The notes below the pieces were generated by a model. The model worked only from the letters and a program-made list of their open reading frames with translations. It ran no database searches and was not told the DNA's origin. From positions 78,740-142,739 of the forward strand of contig JBFKQC010000001.1 of assembly GCA_041627895.1 (NCBI GenBank): a stretch of 64,000 nt of DNA, read 5' to 3'. The stretch's first letter is position 1. The number at the start of each line of letters is the position of its first letter. Below are positions 8,281 to 16,917 of this stretch, piece after piece. The position numbers were made by a program, and so were the translations under genes. This DNA comes from JBFKQC01 sp041627895 (GTDB taxonomy: Bacteria > Pseudomonadota > Alphaproteobacteria > Rhodobacterales > Rhodobacteraceae).

Positions 8281-9485
8281 CAGGCGCGCAGCAGCGTTTT
8301 GAGGTTGGTCGCAGGGTCCTCGATCGCCGCCGGCTCGGGGGTCTTGCCCATCTCGATCAGCCGCTTGCCGACCATGTAGCCGCGCGCGTCGTTCATCGCG
8401 TCGACCGCCAACAGCCTGTCGCCGGTGTAATACCAGAACGACACCGCCTCGCCGTCGCGCCTGGTGACGATCCTGTCGTAACCCGCGTTCAGCCCGGCGA
8501 TCTGCAGCTTGCAGTCATACTGGTCCGACCAGAACCACGGTACCGGGTCGTAATCCTCGCCCGCGCCCAGCATGTTCGCGGCGACGCATTCCGCCTGGTC
8601 GATTGCGTTCTGCACGCTCTCCAGCCGGATGCGGCTGCCCTTGTACGGGAACGAGGCACAGTCGCCCGCCGCCCAGATCGCGGGGTCCGAGGTGCGCCCC
8701 GCTGCGTCGACGCGAATGCCGTTCTCGATCTCCAGCCCCGCGGCCTCGGCCAGTGCTGTCGCGGGCGCGATGCCGATGCCGACCACCACCAGGTCGAGCG
8801 GCAACTCCGTGCCGTCGCTCAGCACCGCGCCGGTCACGTGGTCGTCGCCGGTCAGCCGGGTCAGCCCGATCCCCTCGCGGATTTCGACGCCGTGGCCCCT
8901 GTGCAGGTCGCGGAAATAGTCCGAGGTCTGGGGCGAGGCGACGCGCTGCAGGATGCGGTCGGCCATCTCGACCAGCGTCACCTGCATGCCCTTCTTGGCC
9001 GCCACCGCCGCGGCTTCCAGCCCGATATAGCCGCCGCCGACGATCAGCACCCGCGCGCCGTGCACGCAGCCGGGGGCCATCGCGTCGACATCGGCCAGCG
9101 TGCGCACCACGTGCACGCCGGGCAGATCGCCGCCGATCGCGGAAGGCAACCGGCGCGGCACCGATCCGGTGGTCAGCGCAAGCTGCGCATAGGGAATCCG
9201 TTCGCCGCCCGCGATCACCGCCTTGTCGCTGCGGTCGATGGCGTCGGCGGTCCGGCCGGTCAACAGCGCGATGTCGTTCTCGGCATAGAAGCTGGCGGGG
9301 CGCAGATACAGCCGCTCGACCTCCATCTCGCCCAACAGATAGGCCTTGGACAATGGCGGGCGCTGATAGGGCGGCAGGGGTTCCTCGCCGATCAGCGTGA
9401 TCTTGCCCTCGTGGCCCAGCGCGCGCAGTTTCGCCACCAGCGAGGCGCCGGCCTGACCGGCGCCGATCACCACGATGTCGTTCAT
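8280..9485 (-). CDS. FAD-dependent NAD(P)H:ferredoxin/rubredoxin-type reductase
   Basis: A 401-residue flavoprotein. The N-terminal FAD dinucleotide fold is VVIGAGQAGASLVAKLRALG, the second (NADH) fold is VLIVGGGYIGLEAAAVAAKKG near residue 150, and IWAAGDCASFP closes the FAD site near residue 280. The last ~90 residues form the reductase C-terminal domain of the putidaredoxin-reductase/BphA4 group. It would pass electrons to a [2Fe-2S] partner, none of which is adjacent. I use the ATG at 9485 (MNDIVVIGAG) and not one 15 bases upstream. Confidence 0.88.
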   Translation of the reverse strand: MNDIVVIGAGQAGASLVAKLRALGHEGKITLIGEEPLPPYQRPPLSKAYLLGEMEVERLYLRPASFYAENDIALLTGRTADAIDRSDKAVIAGGERIPYAQLALTTGSVPRRLPSAIGGDLPGVHVVRTLADVDAMAPGCVHGARVLIVGGGYIGLEAAAVAAKKGMQVTLVEMADRILQRVASPQTSDYFRDLHRGHGVEIREGIGLTRLTGDDHVTGAVLSDGTELPLDLVVVGIGIAPATALAEAAGLEIENGIRVDAAGRTSDPAIWAAGDCASFPYKGSRIRLESVQNAIDQAECVAANMLGAGEDYDPVPWFWSDQYDCKLQIAGLNAGYDRIVTRRDGEAVSFWYYTGDRLLAVDAMNDARGYMVGKRLIEMGKTPEPAAIEDPATNLKTLLRA

Positions 9486-9564
9486 CTGCCCCTCCACCAC
9501 TGGCGCGTATCGCGAAACCAGCTATATCCCGTCAGTGAGAAACGCAATCGGACAGGAGCACGCA

Positions 9565-10050
9565 ATGTCTTTGACGGTCGGCAACAGGTTTCCCGGCGCA
9601 TCGCTGGTCAGGATGGGCGAGGATGGCCCCGAGACGGTCGATCTGGCCGGCTACGTGGCGGGCCGCAAGGTCGTGCTGTTCGCGCTGCCCGGCGCCTATA
9701 CCGGCCCCTGCAGCACCGTGCACATGCCAAGCTTCGTGCGCACCGCCGAGGCATTCCGCGGCAAGGGCGTGGACGAGATCATCTGCGTCGCGGTCAACGA
9801 TCCCTTCGTGCTGAAGGCATGGGGCGAGGCGACCGGCGCCGCCGCGGCCGGCATCACCCTTCTGGGCGACGCCGAGGGCAAGCTGACCCACGCACTGGGC
9901 ATGGGGTTCTCGGCGCCGCATCTCGGGCTGATCGGGCGATCGAACCGCTATGCCGTGGTGCTGGAGGATGGCGTGATCGCCCACGCCAACGTGGACAAGC
10001 CCGGCGAGTGCAACATCTCGAAGGGCGAGGAACTTCTGGCCGCGCTCTGA
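9565..10050 (+). CDS. peroxiredoxin, Prx5/AhpE-like (first of a tandem pair)
   Basis: A 161-residue thiol peroxidase of the Prx5 type. The peroxidatic Cys49 sits in LFALPGAYTGPCSTVHMPSF, a slight variant of the usual PGAFTPTC loop (G-P in place of P-T). A second cysteine, Cys149 (PGECNIS), near the C-terminus could resolve the disulfide or receive glutathione. RBS ACAGGAG precedes the ATG. It is followed 22 bp later by a paralogue sharing roughly half its residues, so the pair arose by tandem duplication. It detoxifies hydrogen or alkyl peroxides in the cytoplasm. Confidence 0.9.
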   Translation: MSLTVGNRFPGASLVRMGEDGPETVDLAGYVAGRKVVLFALPGAYTGPCSTVHMPSFVRTAEAFRGKGVDEIICVAVNDPFVLKAWGEATGAAAAGITLLGDAEGKLTHALGMGFSAPHLGLIGRSNRYAVVLEDGVIAHANVDKPGECNISKGEELLAAL

Positions 10051-10072
10051 CGCGCAACACGGAGAGGAAGCC

Positions 10073-10555
10073 ATGCTTTCAGTCGGCGACAGGCTGCCGG
10101 ACGCGACGCTGCTTCGAATGGGCCCCGACGGGCCGGAACAGGTGCGGCTGTCCGACCGGACGGCCGCACGCAAGGTGGTGATCTTCGCCCTGCCAGGGGC
10201 CTTCACGCCGACCTGCGATTCGGCGCATCTGCCCAGCTTCATCCGCACCAAGGCGCAATACGACGCCAGGGGCGTGGACGAGATCATCTGCATTTCGGTG
10301 AACGACGTCCACGTGATGCGCTATTGGGGCGAGATGTCGGGCGCGGCCGCGGCCGGCATCACGCTGCTGGCCGACCCGGATGCGAGCTATACCAGGGCCG
10401 TGGGGCTGGCTTACGACAACCCCGCCGTCGGGTTCTACAACCGCTCGCGCCGCTACGCCCTGATCGCCGAGGACGGGGTCGTGACGGCGATGCACCTCGA
10501 TCAGCCGGGGCAATGCGCGATCTCGACGGGCGAGGCGCTGCTGGAGGAACTCTGA
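10073..10555 (+). CDS. peroxiredoxin, Prx5/AhpE-like (second of a tandem pair)
   Basis: A 160-residue paralogue of the preceding gene with a canonical active site: Cys48 in FALPGAFTPTCDSAHLPSF. The C-terminal Cys148 (PGQCAIS) matches the position in the first copy. The conserved middle DEIICISVNDVHVMRYWGE is shared by both. The upstream GGAGAGGAAGCC gives a strong ribosome binding site. The two copies differ most in the loop before the active site and around residue 125-135, which might change substrate or partner preference. Confidence 0.92.
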   Translation: MLSVGDRLPDATLLRMGPDGPEQVRLSDRTAARKVVIFALPGAFTPTCDSAHLPSFIRTKAQYDARGVDEIICISVNDVHVMRYWGEMSGAAAAGITLLADPDASYTRAVGLAYDNPAVGFYNRSRRYALIAEDGVVTAMHLDQPGQCAISTGEALLEEL

Positions 10556-10868
10556 GGCGGGATCGGGGCGGCCGGGGCGGGGCGGCAGCGTGGAACGAAT
10601 GGCTTGATTCTTTCGTTCGCGTCCTTCCCGGCGCGGAACAAGTCCGAAGGCCGCCGCGCCATCGCCGACCCGCCCCGGTGGGGCGGCGATTGGGTAAGGC
10701 CAGCGCATCGGTTCGAAGTTGCGCGGCAACCGCGGGATAAATCGCGCCGACCCGCCGTCGGCTCGCCACCCCGCGGGTCGGCGATGCGGCGGCTTGGCGC
10801 AGCAACGGCAGCGCCGGCAAAAGCCCCGTCCCGCTTCTGGCCCGACCCCGCCAGGCGCTCCCCGCCGA
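10556..10868. other. 313-bp intergenic region with inverted repeats
   Basis: No gene is supported. It contains CGCCGACCCGC (10745-10755) and its exact complement GCGGGTCGGCG (10773-10783), an 11-bp stem with a 17-base loop, between the convergent peroxiredoxin and pterin-dehydratase genes. It fits a transcription end region, although neither strand has a T-tract. A second copy of the CGCCGACCCGCC core occurs near 10663. Confidence 0.5.
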
Positions 10869-11165
10869 TCACCCCGCCAGCGCATCCAGCTTTTTCGCCA
10901 GCTTCACGTCCAGCACCGTCAGGCCGCCGGCGTCATGCGTGGTCAGTGTGACGTCGACCGTCCTGTAGACGTTGCACCACTCGGGGTGGTGGTTCCACTT
11001 CTCGGCCCAGATCGCCGCGCGGGTCATCCAGCCGAAGGCCTCGACGAAGTTGCGGAACTCGAAGCGCCTGGATATCGCGTCGCGTTCCGAATCGTGGCTC
11101 CATCCCGCCGCGTCCAGCTCGGCAAGCGCCGCCTCGCGCTCGGCGCCCTCGATCCTGTCGGTCAT
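10869..11165 (-). CDS. phhB: 4a-hydroxytetrahydrobiopterin dehydratase (pterin carbinolamine dehydratase)
   Basis: A 98-residue protein of the usual PCD/DCoH length. The active-site segment is AEKWNHHPEWCNVYRTVDV followed by LTTHDAGGLTVLD, giving the conserved HHP, W and THD residues. It dehydrates the 4a-hydroxypterin made by aromatic amino-acid hydroxylases or otherwise recycles pterins. The start ATG at 11163-11165 overlaps the stop of the FemAB-like gene (ATGA), so it is the last gene of that unit. A phenylalanine hydroxylase gene is not seen nearby. Confidence 0.93.
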   Translation of the reverse strand: MTDRIEGAEREAALAELDAAGWSHDSERDAISRRFEFRNFVEAFGWMTRAAIWAEKWNHHPEWCNVYRTVDVTLTTHDAGGLTVLDVKLAKKLDALAG

Positions 11166-12346
11166 TCGCTTTCCCCTCCTGTCTTGCGGAACGGGCCGTA
11201 GCCGGTCATCACCTCGATTTCCTCGCCGACCGCGGCACGCTCGGCCTTGAGGTACTCGTCCACCGCCCGGCGGAACCCCGGATCGGCGATCCAGTGCAGC
11301 GAGTGGCACTGCATCGGCAGATAACCGCGCGCCAGCTTGTGCGGACCCTGCGCCCCGGCCTCGACCCGGCGCATCCCACGGCAGATGGCAAAGTCGATGG
11401 CCCGGTAATAGCACAGCTCGAAATGCAGGCAGGGGTGGTCCTCGACGCAGCCCCAGTAGCGCCCGAAAAGCGTCTCGCGCCCGATGAAGTTCAGCGCCCC
11501 GGCAACCCAGCGCCCATGGCGCCGGGCCATGACCAGAAGGATGTCGTCGCGCAATTCCGCATGCGCCAGATCGAAGAAGTCCCGCGTCAGGTAGGGCGAG
11601 CCCCATTTCCGCGCGCCCGTGTCCTGGTAGAACCGCCAGAAGGCGTCCCAGTGCTCGGGCGCGATCTCGGCGCCCGACAGTTCCACGATCTCGCCGCCGA
11701 AGGCCTGCGCCTGGGCGCGCTCCTTGCGGATGTTCTTGCGCTTTCGCGACGACAGCGCGGCCAGGAAAGCGTCGAAATCGGCATAACCCGCGTTCAGCCA
11801 GTGGAACTGCTCGCTGACCCGGTGCAGCAGCCCCATCCTGGCGCCCGCGCGGGCCTCGTCCCCGGTGCAGAATGTGACGTGCAGCGAAGACACCCGGTTC
11901 TCAGCGGCAAGCTGGACCGCCCCCTGCACCAGCGCCGCCTGTCCCATCTCTTCCAGCCCGCTGCGCACCAGAAGCCGCCGCCCGGTGGCCGGGGTGAAGG
12001 GCACCGCGATCTGCAATTTCGGATAATACTGCCCGCCGGCGCGTTCATAGGCATGGGCCCAGTTGTGGTCGAAGATGTACTCGCCCTGGCTGTGGCCCTT
12101 GGCATAGCAGGGTGCGGCGGCGATGATCTGCCCGTCCATCGCCGCGGTCAGGTGCCGCGGCGCCCATCCGGTGCCGGGACCGACCGAGCCCGAAACCTCC
12201 AGCGCGTTCAGGAACCGCCAGGTGGTGAACGGGTCCAGCGGCCGGCCGCCATCGGCCGCCTCCGGGCAGGCACAGCCGTCCCAGTCGCCTGGCGCGATCT
12301 CGGCCAGGCTGCCCGCCACGTTGATCTCGATCCGGGTCTCGCGCAT
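11162..12346 (-). CDS. GNAT/FemAB-like protein of the DUF482 (peptidoglycan biosynthesis-like) family
   Basis: A 394-residue cytoplasmic protein. It has the DUF482 pattern: PFTTWRFLNALE near residue 40, YIFDHNWAHAYERAGGQYYPKL near residue 90, SSRKRKNIRKER near residue 195 and HPCLHFELCYYRAIDFAI near residue 320. Relatives are annotated as peptidoglycan-biosynthesis acyltransferases by fold similarity to FemAB; no substrate is established. It is translationally coupled to phhB. Confidence 0.82.
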   Translation of the reverse strand: MRETRIEINVAGSLAEIAPGDWDGCACPEAADGGRPLDPFTTWRFLNALEVSGSVGPGTGWAPRHLTAAMDGQIIAAAPCYAKGHSQGEYIFDHNWAHAYERAGGQYYPKLQIAVPFTPATGRRLLVRSGLEEMGQAALVQGAVQLAAENRVSSLHVTFCTGDEARAGARMGLLHRVSEQFHWLNAGYADFDAFLAALSSRKRKNIRKERAQAQAFGGEIVELSGAEIAPEHWDAFWRFYQDTGARKWGSPYLTRDFFDLAHAELRDDILLVMARRHGRWVAGALNFIGRETLFGRYWGCVEDHPCLHFELCYYRAIDFAICRGMRRVEAGAQGPHKLARGYLPMQCHSLHWIADPGFRRAVDEYLKAERAAVGEEIEVMTGYGPFRKTGGESE

Positions 12347-12394
12347 CTTCGCTGTCCGCTGGATGGACTAATCATGGGGCTCAGGCCCGGGGCG

Positions 12395-13165
12395 TCAAGG
12401 CGCGGGGATTTCGGCGGCGTAGCCTTCGAAGGTGATGTTGTGCGCGACCTCGCGCGCCTTCGCCTCTTCCGCCGGGGACCGCACCGTCCAGCACAGGATA
12501 CCCGCGCCCTGCGCCTTCAACTCGGCAATGCGCGGGCGGCCGAGGTCGGTGGCGCGGTGACTGACGAAGCTGACGCCGAGCCGATCGTAATCCGGCACGT
12601 CGCGCAGGTGCACGAAGACCGCTTCGGGCAACTCGGGCCAGTCGCGCGGCTGGTAGGCGCAAGTGGTCAGCCCGCGCGGCACGTCCGGCGCGGCCTCGGC
12701 GAAGACCTCCACCGCGTGCGGGTTGAACGACATCACCGCGACCGGCCCGGCATAGCCTGCCAGTGCCGCGGCCACGGCGCGTTCCAGCGGGCCGACATTG
12801 CGCATCATGGCGCCGTCCTGGTCCTTGATCTCGACCAGCAGAGGCACCCGCCCGGCAACCTGGTCCAGCACGTCCTCGAGCGTCGGGATACCCTCGTCGC
12901 CGCCCGTCAGCGTGATCGCCGACAACTCGGCCGCAACGCGCTCGCGGACCTTGCCGGTCTCGCCCGTCAGCCGGTCGAGGCTGTAGTCGTGGAACACCAT
13001 CGCCCGGCGGTCGGCCGAAAGCTGCACGTCGCACTCGATGCCGTAACCCGCCGCGATGGCCGCTGAAAACGCGGCGCGCGAGTTCTCGGGGCGCCGCAAA
13101 TCCCAGTCGTGATAGCCGCGATGCGCAAGCGGCAGGCGCAGGAATTTCGGGTCGAGCGGGGTCAT
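12395..13165 (-). CDS. glycerophosphodiester phosphodiesterase
   Basis: A 256-residue enzyme that hydrolyses glycerophosphodiesters to glycerol-3-phosphate and an alcohol. Catalytic residues are visible: LAHRGYHDWDLRRPENS (HR and PEN), GIECDVQLSADRRAMVFHD (E, D and the second H) and LLVEIKD. No signal peptide is evident, so it is probably cytoplasmic. Its start overlaps the end of the RidA gene (ATGA at 13162-13165). Confidence 0.9.
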   Translation of the reverse strand: MTPLDPKFLRLPLAHRGYHDWDLRRPENSRAAFSAAIAAGYGIECDVQLSADRRAMVFHDYSLDRLTGETGKVRERVAAELSAITLTGGDEGIPTLEDVLDQVAGRVPLLVEIKDQDGAMMRNVGPLERAVAAALAGYAGPVAVMSFNPHAVEVFAEAAPDVPRGLTTCAYQPRDWPELPEAVFVHLRDVPDYDRLGVSFVSHRATDLGRPRIAELKAQGAGILCWTVRSPAEEAKAREVAHNITFEGYAAEIPAP

Positions 13166-13626
13166 CTGACCTGGAAGATGCCCTCGATCTCGACCGCGAC
13201 GCCCAGGGGCAGCGATGCCGCCGAGACCGCCGACCGCGCATGCCGCCCGGCATCGCCCAGCGCCTCGACCAGGAAATCCGAGGCGCCGTTGATCACCTTC
13301 GGCTGGTCGGTGAAGTCGGCGGTCGAATTGACGAAGCCGGTCAGCTTGACCGCGCGCACCAGCCGGTCCAGATCGCCGCCGCAGGCCGCGCGAACCTGGG
13401 CCAGCAGACTGATCGCGCAGGTCCGCGCCGCGGCGGCGCCGGCCGCGACGTCCAGGTCGGCGCCAAGCTTGCCCTTGATCAGCCCCTCGGCGGTCTGGCT
13501 GATCTGGCCCGAGACATAGACGATGTCTCCGACCTGAACGGCGGGCACGTAATTGGCGGCAGGCGCAGGCGCGTCGGGCAGGCTGACGCCCAGTTCGGCC
13601 AGGCGGGTCTCGATGGCTCCGGGCAT
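13162..13626 (-). CDS. RidA family protein (reactive imine/enamine deaminase-like)
   Basis: A 154-residue RidA-like protein of the longer alphaproteobacterial branch: ANYVPAVQVGDIVYVSGQIS near residue 25, and VKLTGFVNSTADFTDQPKVINGASDFL before the C-terminal ARSAVSAASLPLGVAVEIEG with the arginine that grips carboxylates in RidA. Members clear reactive enamines from PLP enzymes. The start MPGAIETRL is preferred over one 54 bases upstream, which adds a non-conserved leader. It is upstream of and coupled to the GDPD gene. Confidence 0.88.
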   Translation of the reverse strand: MPGAIETRLAELGVSLPDAPAPAANYVPAVQVGDIVYVSGQISQTAEGLIKGKLGADLDVAAGAAAARTCAISLLAQVRAACGGDLDRLVRAVKLTGFVNSTADFTDQPKVINGASDFLVEALGDAGRHARSAVSAASLPLGVAVEIEGIFQVR

Positions 13627-13717
13627 GTCGGGGTCCTTTCGCGGGTCATTCGCGTCGCACGCTAGCGCGGCCCGCGGCAAAGGAAAACCGATTCCGCACC
13701 GGCCCCGCGCTGCGGGT

Positions 13718-15031
13718 TCAGCTTTCGCGGAACGCCTTGGCGAAATAGTCGGTCAGCGGCTTGACCAGATAGGCCAGCGGCGTGCGGTCCTCGGTGCGGA
13801 TGAAGGCCTCGACCGGCATGCCCGGGATCAGCACCAGCCCCGGCGGCAGCTTTTCGATCTCGCCCTCGGGCAGGCGGATCTCGGCGCGGTAATAGCTGCG
13901 CTGGGTCGTCTCGTCGATCAGCGCATCGGCCGAAATCTGCACGACCTGGCCGGTCAGTTCGGGCGTGGTGCGGCTGTCGAAGGCGGAAAACCGCACCGTC
14001 ACCGCCTGGCTGGCAAAGACCTGGTCGACATGGATCGGGTCGACCTGTGCCGCGATCACCAGCGGCCGGTCCTGCGGGATCAGGTACAGCACCGGCTCGG
14101 CCGGGCGGATCACCGAACGCGGCGCAAAGACCTGCATCGAATAGACGATGCCGGCCACCGGCGCGGTGATGTCCAGCCGTTGCAGCTGGCTTTGCAGCGC
14201 GCGGCGCTGTTCGGCCAGTTCAAGCTCGCGCACCTGAAGATCGCGCAGCCGGGTGATCGCGTCCTCGCGGCGCAGCGTGTCGAGCTTGAGGATCTCGATA
14301 TCTATCTCGGTGATGCGCTCTTCGGCCTGCGCGCCGCCGGCGACCAGTTCGCCCTTGCGCCCGACCAGCCGCGCCTCTTCGCGCTGCAGCCCCAGCACCC
14401 GTGTCGCCTGCGCCAGCCCGCGGTCCAACAACGACTGCTGGTCGGCCAGTTCCTTGCGGATCAGCTCGATCTGGATTTCGAGCGAATCCATCTGCGCCCG
14501 GATGCCGTCGACCTGGGTCAGGATCTGGCTGCGCCGCTTGCCAAGCTGCTCGGTCTCGTTCGCCATCGACAAATTCCGCGCCTCGAACAGGCGCTGCTGG
14601 CCGTCGATCAGGTCGGCCACCTCGGGCCGCCCGGCGGCCAGGTCGATCAGTTCCGGTTCGAACGCGATGCTGGCGGCGCCGTCGCGCTCGGCCTCCAGCC
14701 GGCCGCGGCGGGCGATCAGTTCGAACAGCTGACTCTCGACGATGGCGAGGTCGGATTTCAGCCGCAGCGGGTCGAGCCGGACCAGCAAATCGCCCTCTGC
14801 GACCAGGTCGCCCTCGCCCACGCGGATCTCGGCCACCACGCCGCCGTCTGGGTGCTGCACCACCTGCCGGTTCTTTTCCACCTCGACCTGGCCGGTGGCG
14901 ATGATCGCGCCCGAGATGTTGGCCAGCACCGCCCACGACCCGAAGCCGCCCACCAGAATCAGCAGCCCGAGCACGCCCAGGATCAGGTGGCGGCGCGAGG
15001 AAAACGTGCGGGGGGTCGGCGCGTCGCTCAT
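13718..15031 (-). CDS. type I secretion periplasmic adaptor (HlyD/PrtE family)
   Basis: A 437-residue membrane fusion protein. A single membrane segment at residues ~17-37 (LILGVLGLLILVGGFGSWAV) is followed by the lipoyl-type half QVEVEKNRQVVQHPDGGVVAEI, a long charged coiled coil (~residues 95-280) and the beta-barrel/second lipoyl half with LDITAPVAGIVYSMQVF. It bridges the inner-membrane ABC exporter to an outer-membrane TolC channel. It overlaps the exporter gene by ATGA at 15028-15031. No TolC homologue or RTX substrate is in the window. Confidence 0.92.
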   Translation of the reverse strand: MSDAPTPRTFSSRRHLILGVLGLLILVGGFGSWAVLANISGAIIATGQVEVEKNRQVVQHPDGGVVAEIRVGEGDLVAEGDLLVRLDPLRLKSDLAIVESQLFELIARRGRLEAERDGAASIAFEPELIDLAAGRPEVADLIDGQQRLFEARNLSMANETEQLGKRRSQILTQVDGIRAQMDSLEIQIELIRKELADQQSLLDRGLAQATRVLGLQREEARLVGRKGELVAGGAQAEERITEIDIEILKLDTLRREDAITRLRDLQVRELELAEQRRALQSQLQRLDITAPVAGIVYSMQVFAPRSVIRPAEPVLYLIPQDRPLVIAAQVDPIHVDQVFASQAVTVRFSAFDSRTTPELTGQVVQISADALIDETTQRSYYRAEIRLPEGEIEKLPPGLVLIPGMPVEAFIRTEDRTPLAYLVKPLTDYFAKAFRES

Positions 15032-16794
15032 GTCACGCCGCCCGGCCCGGCGCTGCGGCGCACCTCGCGGTAGTTCTGCAGCACCTCCTTCATCACCTCG
15101 TCGCGCGGCCCGAAGGCGCGGCGCGCGCCCATGTCGAGCACCAGAAGCGTATCGCATTCCTCGATCGCCGCGGGCCGGTGCGCCATGATGATCACCGATC
15201 GGCCCTCGGCCTTCATCTGCCGGATCGCCGCGTTCAGCGCGCGCGAGCCTTCGTTGTCGAGGTTCGAATTCGGCTCGTCCAGCACCAGCAGAACCGGCTC
15301 GCCATACATCGCCCGCGCCAGTCCGACGCGCTGAATCTGCCCGCCCGACAGCCGCCCGCCGCCCGAGGTCACGCGGGTGTCATAGCCGTCGGGCAGCTTC
15401 AGGATCATGTCGTGCGCCGCGGCCTTGCGAGCCGCCTCGATCACCTTGGCGGGGTCCGGCTGCAGGCTCAGCCGGGCGATATTCTCGGCAATCGTGCCGT
15501 CGAAAAGCGGCACGCGCTGCGGCAGAAAGCCGATATGCCGGCCCAGCGCATCCGGATCGTACTGCTCCAGCGCCGCGCCATCCAGCCGGATCTTGCCGCC
15601 CGCGGGGCGCCAGACCCCGGTGATCGCGCGCGCCAGCGTCGACTTGCCCGATCCGCTGGGCCCGATCACACCGCAGGCCTGGCCCGGCTTGACGTCGAAC
15701 GACACCAGCCGCAGGCTTGCCACCTTCTCGCCGGGCGGCACCACGGTAAGTTGCTGCACCGTCAGCTTCGCCGCCGGCACCGGCAGCGCCATCCGCTCGG
15801 GCTCGACCGGGACCAGCGCCAGCAACTCCGCCAGCGACTGCCAGCCCTTCATCGCGCGCTGGATCAGCGGCCATTGCCCGATCGCCAGGTCGATCGGCGC
15901 CAGCGCCCGGCCCAGCAGGATCGAGGCGGCGATCATCGCGCCGGGCGTCAGATCGGCGGTCAGCACCAGGTAGGCGCCGAGGCCCAGCATCGCCGATTGC
16001 AGGAACAGCCGAAGCGTCTTCGAGAGCGTCGAGAACCCGCCCGAGCGGTCGCTCGACTGCACGCCGGAGGCCAGCGCGCGGCCGCGCACGATGTTCCAGC
16101 GCGCGAAGGCGGCCGACTGCATGCCCATGCTGCGCACCATCTCGGCCTCGGTCCTGATCTGGTCCGACAGGTGCTCGGCCTGCGCGTTGGCCATGTTGGC
16201 GTTCAGCACCGGGCCCTTGGTCATCACCTGGTTCAGTACCGTCACCAGGATCAGCACGGTTCCGCCGACCACCGCCAGCGCACCGAGCCAGGGATGGAAG
16301 ACGGCGATTCCCAACAGGAAGACCGGCGTCCAGGGGATGTCAAAGAGCGCCGCGAAGACCGGCGAGGCCAGCAGCCGCTGCACCGCCTCGAGGTCGCGCA
16401 ATTCGTTGCTGCCGCTCGGGTCCTGGACGACGCTGGCCTTCCGCACCACCGCGGAAAAGACCCGCCGGTCCAGCGCCGCCTGAAACGTCGCGCCGATTCG
16501 CGCCAGGATGCGGCCGCGGACGAAATCCAGCAGCCCCATCATCCCGAACAGGAACGCCATCAGGATGAACAGCGCCAGAAGCGTTTCCTGGCTGCGGCTG
16601 CCCAGCACCCGGTCGTAGACCTGCAGCATGAAGATCGGGCCGGTCAGCATCAGCAGGTTCACGAAGAAGCTGAAGATTCCGACGGCCCAGAACAGCCCGC
16701 GGCTGGCCCGCCGGGCCTGCCGCAGTTCCCTTCGCCCGGCCTCGATATCCGGCCTGCGCAGCGCGGTCGCGTCGATCGCCACACCCTCCGCCAA
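15028..16794 (-). CDS. type I secretion ABC exporter (PrtD-like permease/ATPase)
   Basis: A 588-residue fused exporter. The N-terminal half has six membrane segments beginning LFWAVGIFSFFVNLLMLTGPIF, with the conserved MLQVYDRVLGSRSQETL. The ATPase half has Walker A GPSGSGKST (~residue 377), signature LSGGQ (~482), Walker B LLVLDEP (~501) and the switch histidine in MAHRP (~537). There is no N-terminal C39 peptidase or C39-like domain, so it fits exporters of unprocessed RTX-type proteins. The secreted protein must be encoded elsewhere. Confidence 0.92.
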   Translation of the reverse strand: MAEGVAIDATALRRPDIEAGRRELRQARRASRGLFWAVGIFSFFVNLLMLTGPIFMLQVYDRVLGSRSQETLLALFILMAFLFGMMGLLDFVRGRILARIGATFQAALDRRVFSAVVRKASVVQDPSGSNELRDLEAVQRLLASPVFAALFDIPWTPVFLLGIAVFHPWLGALAVVGGTVLILVTVLNQVMTKGPVLNANMANAQAEHLSDQIRTEAEMVRSMGMQSAAFARWNIVRGRALASGVQSSDRSGGFSTLSKTLRLFLQSAMLGLGAYLVLTADLTPGAMIAASILLGRALAPIDLAIGQWPLIQRAMKGWQSLAELLALVPVEPERMALPVPAAKLTVQQLTVVPPGEKVASLRLVSFDVKPGQACGVIGPSGSGKSTLARAITGVWRPAGGKIRLDGAALEQYDPDALGRHIGFLPQRVPLFDGTIAENIARLSLQPDPAKVIEAARKAAAHDMILKLPDGYDTRVTSGGGRLSGGQIQRVGLARAMYGEPVLLVLDEPNSNLDNEGSRALNAAIRQMKAEGRSVIIMAHRPAAIEECDTLLVLDMGARRAFGPRDEVMKEVLQNYREVRRSAGPGGVT

Positions 16795-16917
16795 TCGCTG
16801 AATGTCACCAATTGGCCACTACAATTACACGAGATTCGGATAATATGTGGGAAACGCGGCGTCATCCATTATGTGAATCCGGGTGAGATTTTTGTGGGTA
16901 TTAGAAGAATTGCTGCC

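Noticed and set aside
8211..10181. 656-codon open frame on the plus strand
   Set aside because: Antisense to the ferredoxin reductase and shifted within the first peroxiredoxin gene; its product is a composition artefact.
10745..10783. 11-bp perfect inverted repeat as a mobile-element end or attachment site
   Set aside because: No transposase, integrase or target duplication nearby; it fits a transcription end between convergent genes.
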